Part shown: positions 46,542 through 54,868 of the stretch, piece by piece | How the letters are laid out: every line of letters begins with the position of its first letter | How positions within the stretch are numbered: the stretch's first letter is position 1 | Notes under the pieces: generated by a model | Told to the model about the DNA's origin: nothing | Seen by the model: the letters and a program-made list of their open reading frames with translations, nothing else | Databases searched by the model: none | Program-made: the position numbers and the translations under genes | Origin: Mucilaginibacter sp. | Lineage (GTDB): Bacteria > Bacteroidota > Bacteroidia > Sphingobacteriales > Sphingobacteriaceae | Reading direction: 5' to 3' | Assembly (NCBI RefSeq): GCF_028288225.1 | Contig: NZ_JAQBOC010000049.1 | Span: 62,001-126,000 of the forward strand | DNA length: 64,000 bases

Positions 46542-47396
46542 ATGAAAAACATATTGGTTTTCGGCGCTTCGGGCCAATTAGGACAGTGTATAAAAAATGT
46601 AGCAGCGTTAAAGGAAATTACCTCAATCCATTTCCCCCCTGAGTCAGAAGCGAATATTTTAAACCCTGATGGGCTTGAAAAATTATTTGAACAATATAAA
46701 CCTGGCTGGGTAATTAATTGTGCTGCCTACACCGCAGTTGATAAAGCCGAAGATGAATTTGAGCTGGCCGAAAAAATTAACAAAACAGGAGCGGAGAACC
46801 TGGCTACATCGTGTAAATCCTGGGGAGCAGTGTTAATCCATGTATCAACCGATTTTGTTTTCAGGGGCGATGTTGCGCGGCCGCTTAAAGAGGATGATGA
46901 AGCAAACCCGATAAGTGTGTACGGGCAAACCAAGCTGGATGGGGAAAAAGCTGTGGCCGCATTATTAAAAGAACATTTCGTTATCCGTACCGGCTGGCTG
47001 TATTCTGAGTATGCAAATAACTTTGTGAAAACCATGTTAAAGCTGGGCAGCGAAAGAGATGAGCTTAAAATTATTGCCGACCAGGTTGGCACACCAACTT
47101 ATGCCATTGATCTTGCAACATTTATTTTGCTGATCATTACTAATCAAAGTAAAGCATATGGCACCTATCATTACAGTAACGAAGGCGTAACCTCCTGGTT
47201 TGATTTTGCCCGTGCCATATTTGATATATCGGCTACCAAAGTAAAAGCTATACCGGTACGAACTGATGAATATATAACAAAAGCGGTACGGCCAGGATAC
47301 TCAGTAATGGATAAAAGCAAAGCAAAACAAACATTTAATATAGAAATACCGTACTGGAGAGATAGCCTGGTAAAATGTATCGGCAAACTTCAGTAA
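46542..47396 (+). CDS. rfbD: dTDP-4-dehydrorhamnose reductase
   Basis: About 284 residues. NILVFGASGQLGQCI is the cofactor motif; NCAAYTAVDKAEDE, STDFVFRG and the YGQTKLDGE catalytic pair are diagnostic of RfbD/RmlD. It performs the last step to dTDP-L-rhamnose. The frame also offers ATG at 46,530 (MHIEMKN); the inner ATG at 46,542 is preferred because family members begin MKNILV. It is followed 17 bases later by rfbA. The genes rfbB and rfbC are not in the window. Confidence 0.9.
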   Translation: MKNILVFGASGQLGQCIKNVAALKEITSIHFPPESEANILNPDGLEKLFEQYKPGWVINCAAYTAVDKAEDEFELAEKINKTGAENLATSCKSWGAVLIHVSTDFVFRGDVARPLKEDDEANPISVYGQTKLDGEKAVAALLKEHFVIRTGWLYSEYANNFVKTMLKLGSERDELKIIADQVGTPTYAIDLATFILLIITNQSKAYGTYHYSNEGVTSWFDFARAIFDISATKVKAIPVRTDEYITKAVRPGYSVMDKSKAKQTFNIEIPYWRDSLVKCIGKLQ

Positions 47397-47413
47397 TAAC
47401 CTAAAATAAATAC

Positions 47414-48274
47414 ATGAAAGGAATAATTTTAGCAGGCGGATCAGGCACCAGGCTTTATCCAATAACCAGGGCAATAAGTAAACAATTAATGCCTATTTAT
47501 GATAAGCCGATGATCTATTACCCTTTATCGGTTTTAATGCAGGCGGACATACGGGAGATTTTGATAATTACCACCCCGGAGGATAATGAAAGTTTTAAAC
47601 GGCTGCTTGGTAATGGTGAAGAGCTGGGCTGCAGCTTTAATTATGCTATACAGGAAAAACCAAACGGTCTTGCACAAGCATTTGTTATCGGCGCGAAATT
47701 TATTGGGAATGATAAAGCTGCACTTATTTTAGGTGATAATATCTTTTACGGAACGGGTTTTACTGAATTGATCCGCAGTTTTAATGATGTTGAAGGCGCT
47801 GCTATTTTTGCTTACCCGGTTGCCGACCCAGAAAGATACGGTGTTGTAGAGTTTGATAAGGATTTTAAAGCATTATCAATAGAAGAGAAACCTGACAAGC
47901 CAAAATCAAACTATGCTGTTCCGGGGCTTTATTTTTATGATAACAATGTAGTGGAAATCGCTAAAAACCTGGAGCCATCTCCACGCGGCGAATATGAAAT
48001 TACTGATGTAAATAAGTTTTACCTTGAGCAGGGCGATCTGCACGTTGGTGTAATGGATAGGGGTACAGCATGGCTGGATACCGGAACATTTGATTCATTA
48101 AGTGATGCATCAGAATATGTGCGGGTTATTGAAAAACGCCAGGCAACAAAAATTGGTTGTATTGAAGAAGTAGCCTATCGGCAGGGATTCATTAATAACG
48201 AACAATTAAAAGTGTTGATTGCGAAATACCTTAAAAGCGGCTACGGTGCTTATTTGGAAACTTTGCTGGACTAA
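47414..48274 (+). CDS. rfbA: Glucose-1-phosphate thymidylyltransferase
   Basis: 286 residues, first step of dTDP-rhamnose synthesis. MKGIILAGGSGTRLYPIT holds the nucleotide-binding motif, KQLMPIYDKPMIYYPLSVLM the sugar-phosphate region, and ILGDNIFYG and EEKPDKPKSNYAV are family hallmarks. Length is normal for RfbA. It shares an operon with rfbD. It ends the polysaccharide region; the next gene on the right is housekeeping and on the other strand. Confidence 0.93.
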   Translation: MKGIILAGGSGTRLYPITRAISKQLMPIYDKPMIYYPLSVLMQADIREILIITTPEDNESFKRLLGNGEELGCSFNYAIQEKPNGLAQAFVIGAKFIGNDKAALILGDNIFYGTGFTELIRSFNDVEGAAIFAYPVADPERYGVVEFDKDFKALSIEEKPDKPKSNYAVPGLYFYDNNVVEIAKNLEPSPRGEYEITDVNKFYLEQGDLHVGVMDRGTAWLDTGTFDSLSDASEYVRVIEKRQATKIGCIEEVAYRQGFINNEQLKVLIAKYLKSGYGAYLETLLD

Positions 48275-48276
48275 TT

Positions 48277-48305
48277 GATTGCGAAAGTCGGAGTGCCGAT
48301 TGCGG
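48277..48305. repeat. Short word-like repeat in the rfbA-miaA spacer
   Basis: GATTGCGAAAGTCGGAGTGC at 48,277 is followed at 48,298 by GATTGCGG, a short degenerate direct repeat in the 52-base spacer between two convergent genes. It resembles in style the larger intergenic arrays further right. No function can be assigned. Confidence 0.35.
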
Positions 48306-48326
48306 AATGAAAAATCGCTTCTGAAA

Positions 48327-49229
48327 TCAAACTAAAGCAATTATTTTATCCACAAGGTTTTCATCATTTGCCTCAAGCCAGTTTATCTCTTTATCTTTTC
48401 TAAACCAGGTAATTTGCCTTTTTGCGAAACGGCGGGTATTTTGTTTAATGAGCTCAATAGCTGTATCCAGGTCGGTTTTTCCATCAAAATAATCAAACAA
48501 CTCACTATAGCCAACTGTATTTAAGGCGTTTAAATACCTGTATGGTAAAAGGGATTTTACCTCATCAATCAAGCCTTGTTTAACCATTTCATCAACACGC
48601 TGATTGATGCGATCGTATAAAACCGGGCGGGGTAAGCTTAAACCAAATTTTACAATATGAAAAGGCCGTTTATTTAAAGCCGATTTACGATAAGATGAAT
48701 AAGGTTTTCCCGAACTTTCAAATACTTCCAGCGCCCTTATAACGCGTTGTGGGTTATTAATATCTGCCTGGTTATAATATTCAGGATCCGCAGCTTTTAA
48801 TTTTTCCTGTAAATAAGCAATTCCATTGTTTTCAAGCTCATTATTAAGCCTTTCCCTAACGTCAGGGTCATTATCCGGAAATACATCAAAACCTTCGCAA
48901 ACGGCTTTTATAAACAAGCCCGAGCCACCCGCCAATACAACAACATCGTGAATTTTGAAAAGGCCTGCCAAAAGTTCAAGGCATTGTTTTTCATAATCGC
49001 CGGCCGTATAAGTTTCTGATATTGAAAGTGAATTGATAAAGTAATGCTTTACGGCATTCAGTTCTTCAGCAGTAGGTTTTGCCGTGCCAATAGACATTTC
49101 ACGATAAAACTGTCTTGAATCTGCCGAAACAACCACTGTATCATACCGTCGCGCAAGCTCAATTGCCGCCGCCGTTTTGCCAGATGCAGTAGGGCCTGCA
49201 ATTACTATGAGGGTTTTTGAAAAGTCCAT
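48327..49229 (-). CDS. miaA: tRNA dimethylallyltransferase
   Basis: 300 residues. The P-loop GPTASGKT at 12-19 is followed by SADSRQFYREMSIGTAKP and later by GGSGLFIKAVCEGFD and FAKRQITWFRKD, all MiaA hallmarks. The enzyme adds a dimethylallyl group to A37 of tRNAs reading UNN codons. The frame extends 7 residues upstream to 49,250 (MDYGPST), but these codons come from an intergenic repeat, so the ATG at 49,229 is preferred. Confidence 0.92.
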   Translation of the reverse strand: MDFSKTLIVIAGPTASGKTAAAIELARRYDTVVVSADSRQFYREMSIGTAKPTAEELNAVKHYFINSLSISETYTAGDYEKQCLELLAGLFKIHDVVVLAGGSGLFIKAVCEGFDVFPDNDPDVRERLNNELENNGIAYLQEKLKAADPEYYNQADINNPQRVIRALEVFESSGKPYSSYRKSALNKRPFHIVKFGLSLPRPVLYDRINQRVDEMVKQGLIDEVKSLLPYRYLNALNTVGYSELFDYFDGKTDLDTAIELIKQNTRRFAKRQITWFRKDKEINWLEANDENLVDKIIALV

Positions 49230-49318
49230 AGTCGATGGACCATAGTCCATAGTAGAATTTGTTGAATATTTATTTTATCGTTGATAAACCATGGACTATC
49301 GACTATGGTCCATAGACC
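49224..49318. repeat. Inverted pair of CCATAGTC-type word repeats
   Basis: 49,224-49,253 is made of CCATAGTC/GGACCATAG units, and 49,289-49,318 carries the same units mainly in opposite orientation (GGACTATC, GGTCCATAG). A 35-base unrelated spacer lies between. The arms could pair into an imperfect hairpin. The left block reaches into the first codons of miaA, so it also contains that gene's ribosome-binding region; the right block touches the end of the neighbouring gene. Confidence 0.65.
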
Positions 49319-49320
49319 AA

Positions 49321-49968
49321 CTAATAATCGTCTCCGTGCGGCAGTTTGCTATCATCTTCAAAGTTTTCATCGTCAGAAAATTCGCTGCCAAATTCGTCTT
49401 CTTCCTCGTCATCAACTTTTGCCACCGCATCGTCTTCTTCAACTGTTTCTGAGATCTCAGAAAAATCTTCGGCATCTTCTTCTCCAATGGCCATTTCATT
49501 CAGAAAATCAAAATCATCACCTTCGGGCGCGGCAATTGGTACATTAAGCACATTGCCAAACTGCTTAGGAGCTTCACCGGTAGATTTTATAACGGCCGGA
49601 TACGTAACACCCGGTGTTTCATCTAAAATTATCTTCATCAATTCAACATGAAAGTCGAACGGACGATCAAAATTAAAAGTATAGTAAAATTTTTGATGGG
49701 GATCGTCAATATAACTAAGCAGCTTTACTTTGTTCATAAGGGCAACACCACGATCAATTCTTTTTTGATTTGGCAAATAGGTAATTTCTTCACCCTTTGT
49801 CCACTGATCGTTGCTGATATAGAAGGATGAAGGATACTCTGAATTGTATCCTGTTGATTGATGGATAGCCCGGTGAAGGTCTTCAAATGTTTGATTGGAT
49901 TTCACGTCGATCTCCCTTACTACATCATCATAATCTTCAAAAGTAACCCTGAACCTGTATAAAGCCAT
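49321..49968 (-). CDS. pRiA4b ORF-3-like protein with acidic tail
   Basis: 215 residues. The first 150 (ALYRFRVTFEDYDDVVREID, DLHRAIHQSTGY, SFYISNDQW) match the plasmid pRiA4b ORF-3 / IS1096 passenger-like family common in Bacteroidota. The final 60 residues are strongly acidic (EEDDAVAKVDDEEEDEFG). Function unknown; the acidic tail could bind a basic partner. It lies between miaA and the CCA-adding enzyme gene on the same strand, though repeats separate it from miaA. Confidence 0.7.
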   Translation of the reverse strand: MALYRFRVTFEDYDDVVREIDVKSNQTFEDLHRAIHQSTGYNSEYPSSFYISNDQWTKGEEITYLPNQKRIDRGVALMNKVKLLSYIDDPHQKFYYTFNFDRPFDFHVELMKIILDETPGVTYPAVIKSTGEAPKQFGNVLNVPIAAPEGDDFDFLNEMAIGEEDAEDFSEISETVEEDDAVAKVDDEEEDEFGSEFSDDENFEDDSKLPHGDDY

Positions 49969-50019
49969 TTTTTAGTATCGTATAATTTTTACAAAAATAG
50001 TAATGTTTTACTTTTATTT

Positions 50020-50045
50020 CGGATGTCGGATGTTCGATTTCGGAT
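50020..50045. repeat. CGGAT-type word repeat
   Basis: CGGATGTCGGATGTTCGATT followed by TCGGAT forms a short degenerate array of CGGATGT/CGATTT units in the 118-base spacer. It is another small member of the word-like intergenic repeats of this region. No coding potential. Confidence 0.4.
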
Positions 50046-50086
50046 TTTTTTAAAAATCGAAGCTTGCGTACCTAAAACCGTAATTA

Positions 50087-51496
50087 TTATTCCTTAACCA
50101 CAACTTTTAAGCCAATTTCCGCACCCTTTGCAATTGTATACTTAATTGCCTCCTCGCGCGAGTTTGGGATCTCGCCTTCAAGTATGGCTTCGCGAATCTG
50201 ATTTTTAATTATTCCTACTTCTCTGCCTTCTTTTATGCCAAAAAGCTCCATAATATCAATCCCGGTTACGGGGGGTTGCCAGTTTCGCATATTGTCCCGC
50301 TCTTCAACATCTTTTAGTTTTTGCTGAACCAGCTCGAAATTATTACGGTATTTTTTTACTTTATATTCATTTTTTGTGGTGATGTCTGCTTTACACAACA
50401 ACATCAGGCTTTCAATGTCTTCGCCTGCCTCAAATAATAAACGCCGCACCGCCGAGTCTGTAACTATTGATTGTGCCAAAACAATGGGCCTTAAATGCAG
50501 CTGCACCATTTTTTGCACAAATTTCATTTTTTCATTTAGCGGCAGCTTAAGCTGGGTAAATATTTTAGGAACCATCCGGGCACCCCGGTCTTCATGCCCG
50601 TGAAACGTCCAGCCGTGCCCCGGTTCAAAACGCTTGGTGGCCGGTTTTGCAATATCATGCAATATGGCCGCCCATCGGAGCCATAGATCGTCTGTTGTTT
50701 CACAAATGTTATCAAGCACCTGCAGGGTGTGATAAAAATTATCTTTATGCCCTTTGCCATCAATGTACTCAACGCCGTAAAGCGCCGTCATTTGCGGGAA
50801 TATTTTATGCAGCAGGCCGGTATCAAACAAATAATTAAAGCCGATGGATGGCTTAGCCGACAGGATGATCTTATTCATCTCTTCTGTTATCCGCTCCTGT
50901 GATATGATGCTGATCCTTTCTACATTGCTCTTTATTGCCTCAACAGCTGTTTCATCAATCTTAAAATGCAGCTGCGAGGCAAAGCGGATAGCCCTCATCA
51001 TCCTTAAAGGGTCATCAGAAAAAGTTTCAACAGGGTTAAGCGGTGTTCGGATCAGTTTTTGCTCCAGGTCGCCTATCCCGTTAAACGGATCTAAAAGCTC
51101 ACCAAATGACTCCGGACGCAGCGATAAGGCTAACGCATTGATAGTAAAATCCCGACGTTTTTGGTCATCATCCAGTGTGCCGTTCTCAATAATAGGTTTC
51201 CGCGAATCAAGGCGGTAAGACTCCTTACGGGCTCCCACAAACTCAACTTCCAAATCTTGATATTTGAGCGAGGCTGTGCCGAAGTTTTTAAACACAGATA
51301 GCTTTACCTTTAGTTTTTGTGCAACACTTTCTGCAAATTGAATTCCATTGCCAATTATTACAATATCAATATCCTTTGACGGGCGGTCTAAAAAAATATC
51401 GCGCACAAAACCACCTATGGCATAAGCCTGCACATTATGTTCAGCAGCAAGCTTTGATATAGTTGAAAATACAGGATGTTGCAGGTGTTGTTTCAT
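50087..51496 (-). CDS. CCA-adding tRNA nucleotidyltransferase with HD domain
   Basis: 469 residues, class II nucleotidyltransferase: IGGFVRDIFL and the catalytic DID at 42-44 (SKDIDIVIIG), RRDFTINALAL as the second conserved block, and an HD phosphohydrolase domain (ILHDIAKP) around residue 265. It restores or completes the 3' CCA of tRNAs; members with HD may also have phosphatase activity. A poly(A) polymerase role cannot be excluded. All motifs are intact and the length is typical of Bacteroidota. Confidence 0.87.
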   Translation of the reverse strand: MKQHLQHPVFSTISKLAAEHNVQAYAIGGFVRDIFLDRPSKDIDIVIIGNGIQFAESVAQKLKVKLSVFKNFGTASLKYQDLEVEFVGARKESYRLDSRKPIIENGTLDDDQKRRDFTINALALSLRPESFGELLDPFNGIGDLEQKLIRTPLNPVETFSDDPLRMMRAIRFASQLHFKIDETAVEAIKSNVERISIISQERITEEMNKIILSAKPSIGFNYLFDTGLLHKIFPQMTALYGVEYIDGKGHKDNFYHTLQVLDNICETTDDLWLRWAAILHDIAKPATKRFEPGHGWTFHGHEDRGARMVPKIFTQLKLPLNEKMKFVQKMVQLHLRPIVLAQSIVTDSAVRRLLFEAGEDIESLMLLCKADITTKNEYKVKKYRNNFELVQQKLKDVEERDNMRNWQPPVTGIDIMELFGIKEGREVGIIKNQIREAILEGEIPNSREEAIKYTIAKGAEIGLKVVVKE

Positions 51497-51507
51497 TAGT
51501 TTTTTGT

Positions 51508-51546
51508 CTGAATCAGAATTTGCAGAATTTTAGAATTTTCAGAATG
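51508..51546. repeat. CAGAATTT-type word repeat
   Basis: Starting at 51,508, CTGAATCAGAATTTGCAGAA and its continuation contain four degenerate copies of CAGAATTT with spacing of 9-10 bases. It fills half of the 88-base spacer between two same-strand genes. No function can be given. Confidence 0.5.
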
Positions 51547-51584
51547 CGGTATGTTGTATTAGTAATTTAATCCAACCCAATCAA

Positions 51585-52151
51585 CTATCTCCGAATAAAC
51601 TCAAACTTACCGTCAGGTGCTAAACGCATTATGGTTGATGGTGTTTTTATTTCCATATCATGCTGGTCAATATCAACCACATAATCAACCCCGTTGATTA
51701 TTTCGTCTTCAATTTGTGAAAAATATTGGGGTGATGGACTTCCGCTGAGGTTTGCAGATGTAGATACCAGCGGTTTACGTAAACGCTGGATCAGTTGCTG
51801 ACAAAAAGGATGTTTAGAAATGCGGATCCCTACGCTGCCATCACCTGCAATAAGCGCCGGTGAAATGTTTTTTGCGCCCGGCATCACCAGTGTTAAGGGA
51901 CTTTCGGCATATTCTATCAAATCATAAGCCAGTGGATTTACATCGCTGATATAACTTTCCAGCTTATTTTCGGTATCCAATAAAATGATCATGCTTTTTG
52001 CCTCGTCACGCTGTTTTAGTTTATAAATTTTATTTACAGCATCGGTATTGGTGGCATCGCATCCTATTCCCCAAATGGTATCGGTAGGGTACAGGATGAT
52101 CCCGCCGTCCTGTATAATTTTTAAAGCTTTGGCAACTTCGTCTTTTAGCAT
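51585..52151 (-). CDS. Sua5/YciO/YrdC-family L-threonylcarbamoyladenylate synthase
   Basis: 188 residues. GGIILYPTDTIWGIGCDATN is the family's nucleotide-binding start, KLKQRDEAKSMIIL and VGIRISKHPFCQQLI follow, and PLVSTSANLSG is the closing motif. The enzyme makes threonylcarbamoyl-AMP for t6A37 modification of tRNAs decoding ANN codons. Together with miaA and the CCA enzyme it makes this a tRNA-maturation neighbourhood. The stop-start gap to the upstream GT4 gene is one base. Confidence 0.88.
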   Translation of the reverse strand: MLKDEVAKALKIIQDGGIILYPTDTIWGIGCDATNTDAVNKIYKLKQRDEAKSMIILLDTENKLESYISDVNPLAYDLIEYAESPLTLVMPGAKNISPALIAGDGSVGIRISKHPFCQQLIQRLRKPLVSTSANLSGSPSPQYFSQIEDEIINGVDYVVDIDQHDMEIKTPSTIMRLAPDGKFEFIRR

Positions 52152-52152
52152 C

Positions 52153-53265
52153 CTAAATGTTATTATATAATTGCGTCAGTTGTGCAGTAAGCTTGATGTT
52201 TTCAAACCTTGCCGCATGCTGCTTTCCCCCGGCTATCATTGTTTGCCTGAGGTTTTCATCTGCAAATATACGATTGATCTTTTGTGCCAGGTCATTTTCA
52301 TCATCCGGATCAACGTATAAACTATCCGGGCCGCCTGCTTCTTCAAGGCACGAGCCTGTTGCAGCTATTACTGGGGTACCGCTACTTATTGCTTCAAGCA
52401 CCGGTAAACCGAAGCCTTCATAACGCGATGGGTAAATAAAAATGGATGCCAGCTGGTAAAATGCAGTCAGCTCATTAAATGTTACATCATGCAGAAAAAT
52501 TACTCTTCCTGTTAATTTTCTATCGGTTAAAAACTGCTTAACCTCATTCAAATACTTTGTGGGCCTGCCTATTACAACTAAAGGAGTATTATCAATATGA
52601 GTTAACGCTTTGGCTATCAGTAGCAGGTTTTTGCGTGTTTCAATAGTACCTACGCTTAGCAGAAATTTTTCAGGCAGGTTATATTTGGCTATTACTGCTT
52701 CTTTTTGGGCGGCACTTTGCAGGCTGTTAAATATGGGGTCAATTCCCTGGTAAATAACTTCAATTTTACCTGCATCAACATTTAAAAGCTCAACCAGGTC
52801 ATCCTTAGTTTTTTGACTGATAGCAATAATTTTATCAGCTATTTTACAGGCATAATTAACTTTAGCTGTATAGATACGCCTGTTTATCCACCCAAAACTG
52901 TCGGGGAGGCGAATAAATATCAGATCGTGCACTGTTACTACTGTTTTTATACCGCTTTGCTTTATGCCCGCCGGTAGTTCATGACTTAAGCCATGGTAAA
53001 TATTGATCCCGTCGCGCAGCAGATCATTAACCACACCTTTGCTGCGCCACCACGATGTAAATAGCTTACTTTTAGGAGTAACAGTTTTTATATTGCTGTA
53101 ATTATTCAGAAAGCTGAGCCTGTTATTTGCTTTTGCTTTTGGCGTATATAAAAAATACTCATTACCCGGATAATTCTGCGCCACGTTTTTAACCAGCCAC
53201 CTGCTGTAATTACCCAACCCGGTGTTGTTTAAAAACAAACGCTTTGCATCATATCCTATTTTCAT
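52153..53265 (-). CDS. GT4-family glycosyltransferase
   Basis: 370 residues: IGYDAKRLFLNNTGLGNYSR at the N-terminus, SVGTIETRKNLLLIAKAL for the donor site and PSRYEGFGLPVLEAISSG with an intact EX7E. It resembles the mannosyltransferase-like branch of GT4. It is one base upstream of the Sua5 gene, an odd pairing with a tRNA enzyme, and outside the main polysaccharide clusters. The substrate is unknown. Confidence 0.84.
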   Translation of the reverse strand: MKIGYDAKRLFLNNTGLGNYSRWLVKNVAQNYPGNEYFLYTPKAKANNRLSFLNNYSNIKTVTPKSKLFTSWWRSKGVVNDLLRDGINIYHGLSHELPAGIKQSGIKTVVTVHDLIFIRLPDSFGWINRRIYTAKVNYACKIADKIIAISQKTKDDLVELLNVDAGKIEVIYQGIDPIFNSLQSAAQKEAVIAKYNLPEKFLLSVGTIETRKNLLLIAKALTHIDNTPLVVIGRPTKYLNEVKQFLTDRKLTGRVIFLHDVTFNELTAFYQLASIFIYPSRYEGFGLPVLEAISSGTPVIAATGSCLEEAGGPDSLYVDPDDENDLAQKINRIFADENLRQTMIAGGKQHAARFENIKLTAQLTQLYNNI

Positions 53266-53450
53266 GGGTAGGTTAGTTGAGTGGGTTGATTGAGTTGGAT
53301 TAGGTTGATTAAGTTAGATTGAGTTGATTAAGTTGGATTAGGTTGATTAAGTTGGACTGGTTGCTCCGATTTTTCTTTTAACCTAATCAAACCACTCACT
53401 CAACCTATTCTCCCAATCAACCACTCACTTAATCAACCCAATCAACTACT
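53266..53450. repeat. GTTGATT-type tandem array with inverted counterpart
   Basis: 53,266-53,361 is a degenerate array of GTTGATTAA/GTTGGATTAG units with period 9-10. After about 15 unrelated bases, 53,377-53,450 carries the complementary words (AATCAACC, AACCTAATC, CACTCAACC). The two halves could fold into a long imperfect hairpin. The array fills the entire spacer between the GT4 gene start and the dapD stop. Confidence 0.75.
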
Positions 53451-53452
53451 AC

Positions 53453-54268
53453 TTAAACCGCCACATTATTTTCACGCAGAGCATCATTCAGCGATGTTTT
53501 TTTATCGGTTGATTCTTTACGCTTGCCAATTATTAATGCGCAGGGTACCTGGTACTCGCCGGCAGGGAATTTTTTTGTATATGAGCCTGGGATAACCACA
53601 GAGCGCGCTGGTACATGGCCCTTATACTCAATAGGTTTCTCATGCGTAACATCAATAATTTTGGTTGATGCCGTAAGTACAACATTAGCTCCTAATACAA
53701 CTTCGGTTTCAAGGTGTACGCCTTCAACAACTATAGCTCTTGACCCTAAAAAGCAATTATCTTCAATAATAACGGGGGCAGCCTGTATTGGCTCCAGTAC
53801 GCCGCCGATGCCTACGCCGCCGCTTAAATGTACATTTTTGCCAATTTGCGCACATGAACCAACAGTAGCCCAGGTATCAACCATAGTACCTTCATCAACA
53901 TAAGCGCCTATATTTACATACGACGGCATCATGATAACACCCTTTGCCAGGTGAGCGCCGTAGCGGGCTATGGCATGAGGTACCACACGAACGCCGGTTT
54001 TGGCATAATCCGTTTTCAATTTCATTTTATCATGGAAAACAAAAGGGCCAACTGAAATTTCTTCCATCTGCCTGATGGGAAAATACAATATCACCGCTTT
54101 TTTCATCCACTCGTGGGTATGCCAGCGCGTGCCAATTAATTCGGCAACGCGCAGTTCGCCTTTGTCTAATTTTTCAATTACGGTATCAATCGCATTAATG
54201 TATTCATTATAACGCAGCAGATTCCTGTCTTCCCAGGCATCTTCAATAAGTTTTTTGAGGTCTTGCAT
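53453..54268 (-). CDS. dapD: 2,3,4,5-tetrahydropyridine-2,6-dicarboxylate N-succinyltransferase
   Basis: 271 residues, normal DapD length. The N-terminal helices are followed by a left-handed beta-helix with MMPSYVNIGAYVDEGTMVDT, GSCAQIGKNVHLSGGVGIGG and LEPIQAAPVIIEDNCFLGSR, the diagnostic blocks. It transfers succinyl from succinyl-CoA in lysine and diaminopimelate synthesis, and so supplies cell-wall precursors. It is a monocistronic-looking minus-strand gene divergent from the S4-domain gene. Confidence 0.94.
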   Translation of the reverse strand: MQDLKKLIEDAWEDRNLLRYNEYINAIDTVIEKLDKGELRVAELIGTRWHTHEWMKKAVILYFPIRQMEEISVGPFVFHDKMKLKTDYAKTGVRVVPHAIARYGAHLAKGVIMMPSYVNIGAYVDEGTMVDTWATVGSCAQIGKNVHLSGGVGIGGVLEPIQAAPVIIEDNCFLGSRAIVVEGVHLETEVVLGANVVLTASTKIIDVTHEKPIEYKGHVPARSVVIPGSYTKKFPAGEYQVPCALIIGKRKESTDKKTSLNDALRENNVAV

Positions 54269-54391
54269 CAGTAAATTTAACTTTCAGCAAATTAAAGGAT
54301 TTTTAGGCAATTTGTTTTACTATCTATTAACACGTAGTTCACAAATTGGAAAATTATTATGCACATAAACCTGCAAGTGTATAAAACTTTG

Positions 54392-54399
54392 TAATTTTG
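54392..54399 (+). promoter_or_regulatory. Bacteroidota -7 promoter box close to the S4-domain gene start
   Basis: TAATTTTG matches the -7 consensus fully and ends only 8 bases before the ATG at 54,408. Transcription would begin within a few bases of the start codon, giving a nearly leaderless mRNA. No good -33 element; TGC at 54,372-54,374 lies at 17 bases. Confidence 0.4.
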
Positions 54400-54407
54400 A
54401 CTGTACT

Positions 54408-54809
54408 ATGCCGGTAAAGGAAAAGCTACGAATAGATAAATACTTGTGGGCCATAAGAGTGTTCAAGACCCGCACATTGGCTTCTGATGCCTGTAAGGCC
54501 GGCCGGGTAAAGCTTGAGGGCCAGAATATTAAGCCATCGCACGAGGTCAAGCTGGGAGAAGTGTACCAGGTATCAAAAGGACCTGATAAAAAGATAGTTA
54601 AAGTAACGGGGCTGCTTGAAAACCGGGTTGATGCTAAAACTGCAGTTAATTTTTATGAAGATATAACACCTGTTGAACAAACGCCTGCCTTTAAATCAAT
54701 GTTCCATGCGCCGTTGTTAAAACGCGACAGGGGAACTGGCAGACCAACCAAAAGAGACAGAAGAGAAATTGACGAACTAAAAGATGATTTTTTTAAAAAA
54801 GATGCTTAA
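54408..54809 (+). CDS. S4-domain RNA-binding protein, Hsp15-like
   Basis: 133 residues. The N-terminal S4 domain reads LRIDKYLWAIRVFKTRTLAS, KAGRVKLEGQNIKPSHEVK; the C-terminal 50 residues are basic (RDRGTGRPTKRDRREIDEL). It resembles Hsp15 (HslR), which binds stalled 50S subunits carrying a nascent chain. Length and domain order match. It lies 59 bases before the priming transferase gene on the same strand. Confidence 0.85.
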   Translation: MPVKEKLRIDKYLWAIRVFKTRTLASDACKAGRVKLEGQNIKPSHEVKLGEVYQVSKGPDKKIVKVTGLLENRVDAKTAVNFYEDITPVEQTPAFKSMFHAPLLKRDRGTGRPTKRDRREIDELKDDFFKKDA

Positions 54810-54868
54810 AGCTTTATCTATATCATTACCTTGACAGACACCTATCGAATTTAATCTGCAAAATTTGA

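Noticed and set aside
50844..51218. Plus-strand frame opposite the CCA-adding enzyme gene
   Set aside because: Shadow reading frame; the minus strand carries all nucleotidyltransferase and HD motifs.
53266..53450. Possible CRISPR array
   Set aside because: Units are 9-10 bases, degenerate and contiguous with a mirrored half; no 25-40 base repeats with unique spacers and no cas genes in the window.
53523..53903. Plus-strand frame opposite dapD
   Set aside because: Antisense to a gene with complete DapD motifs; low-complexity peptide.
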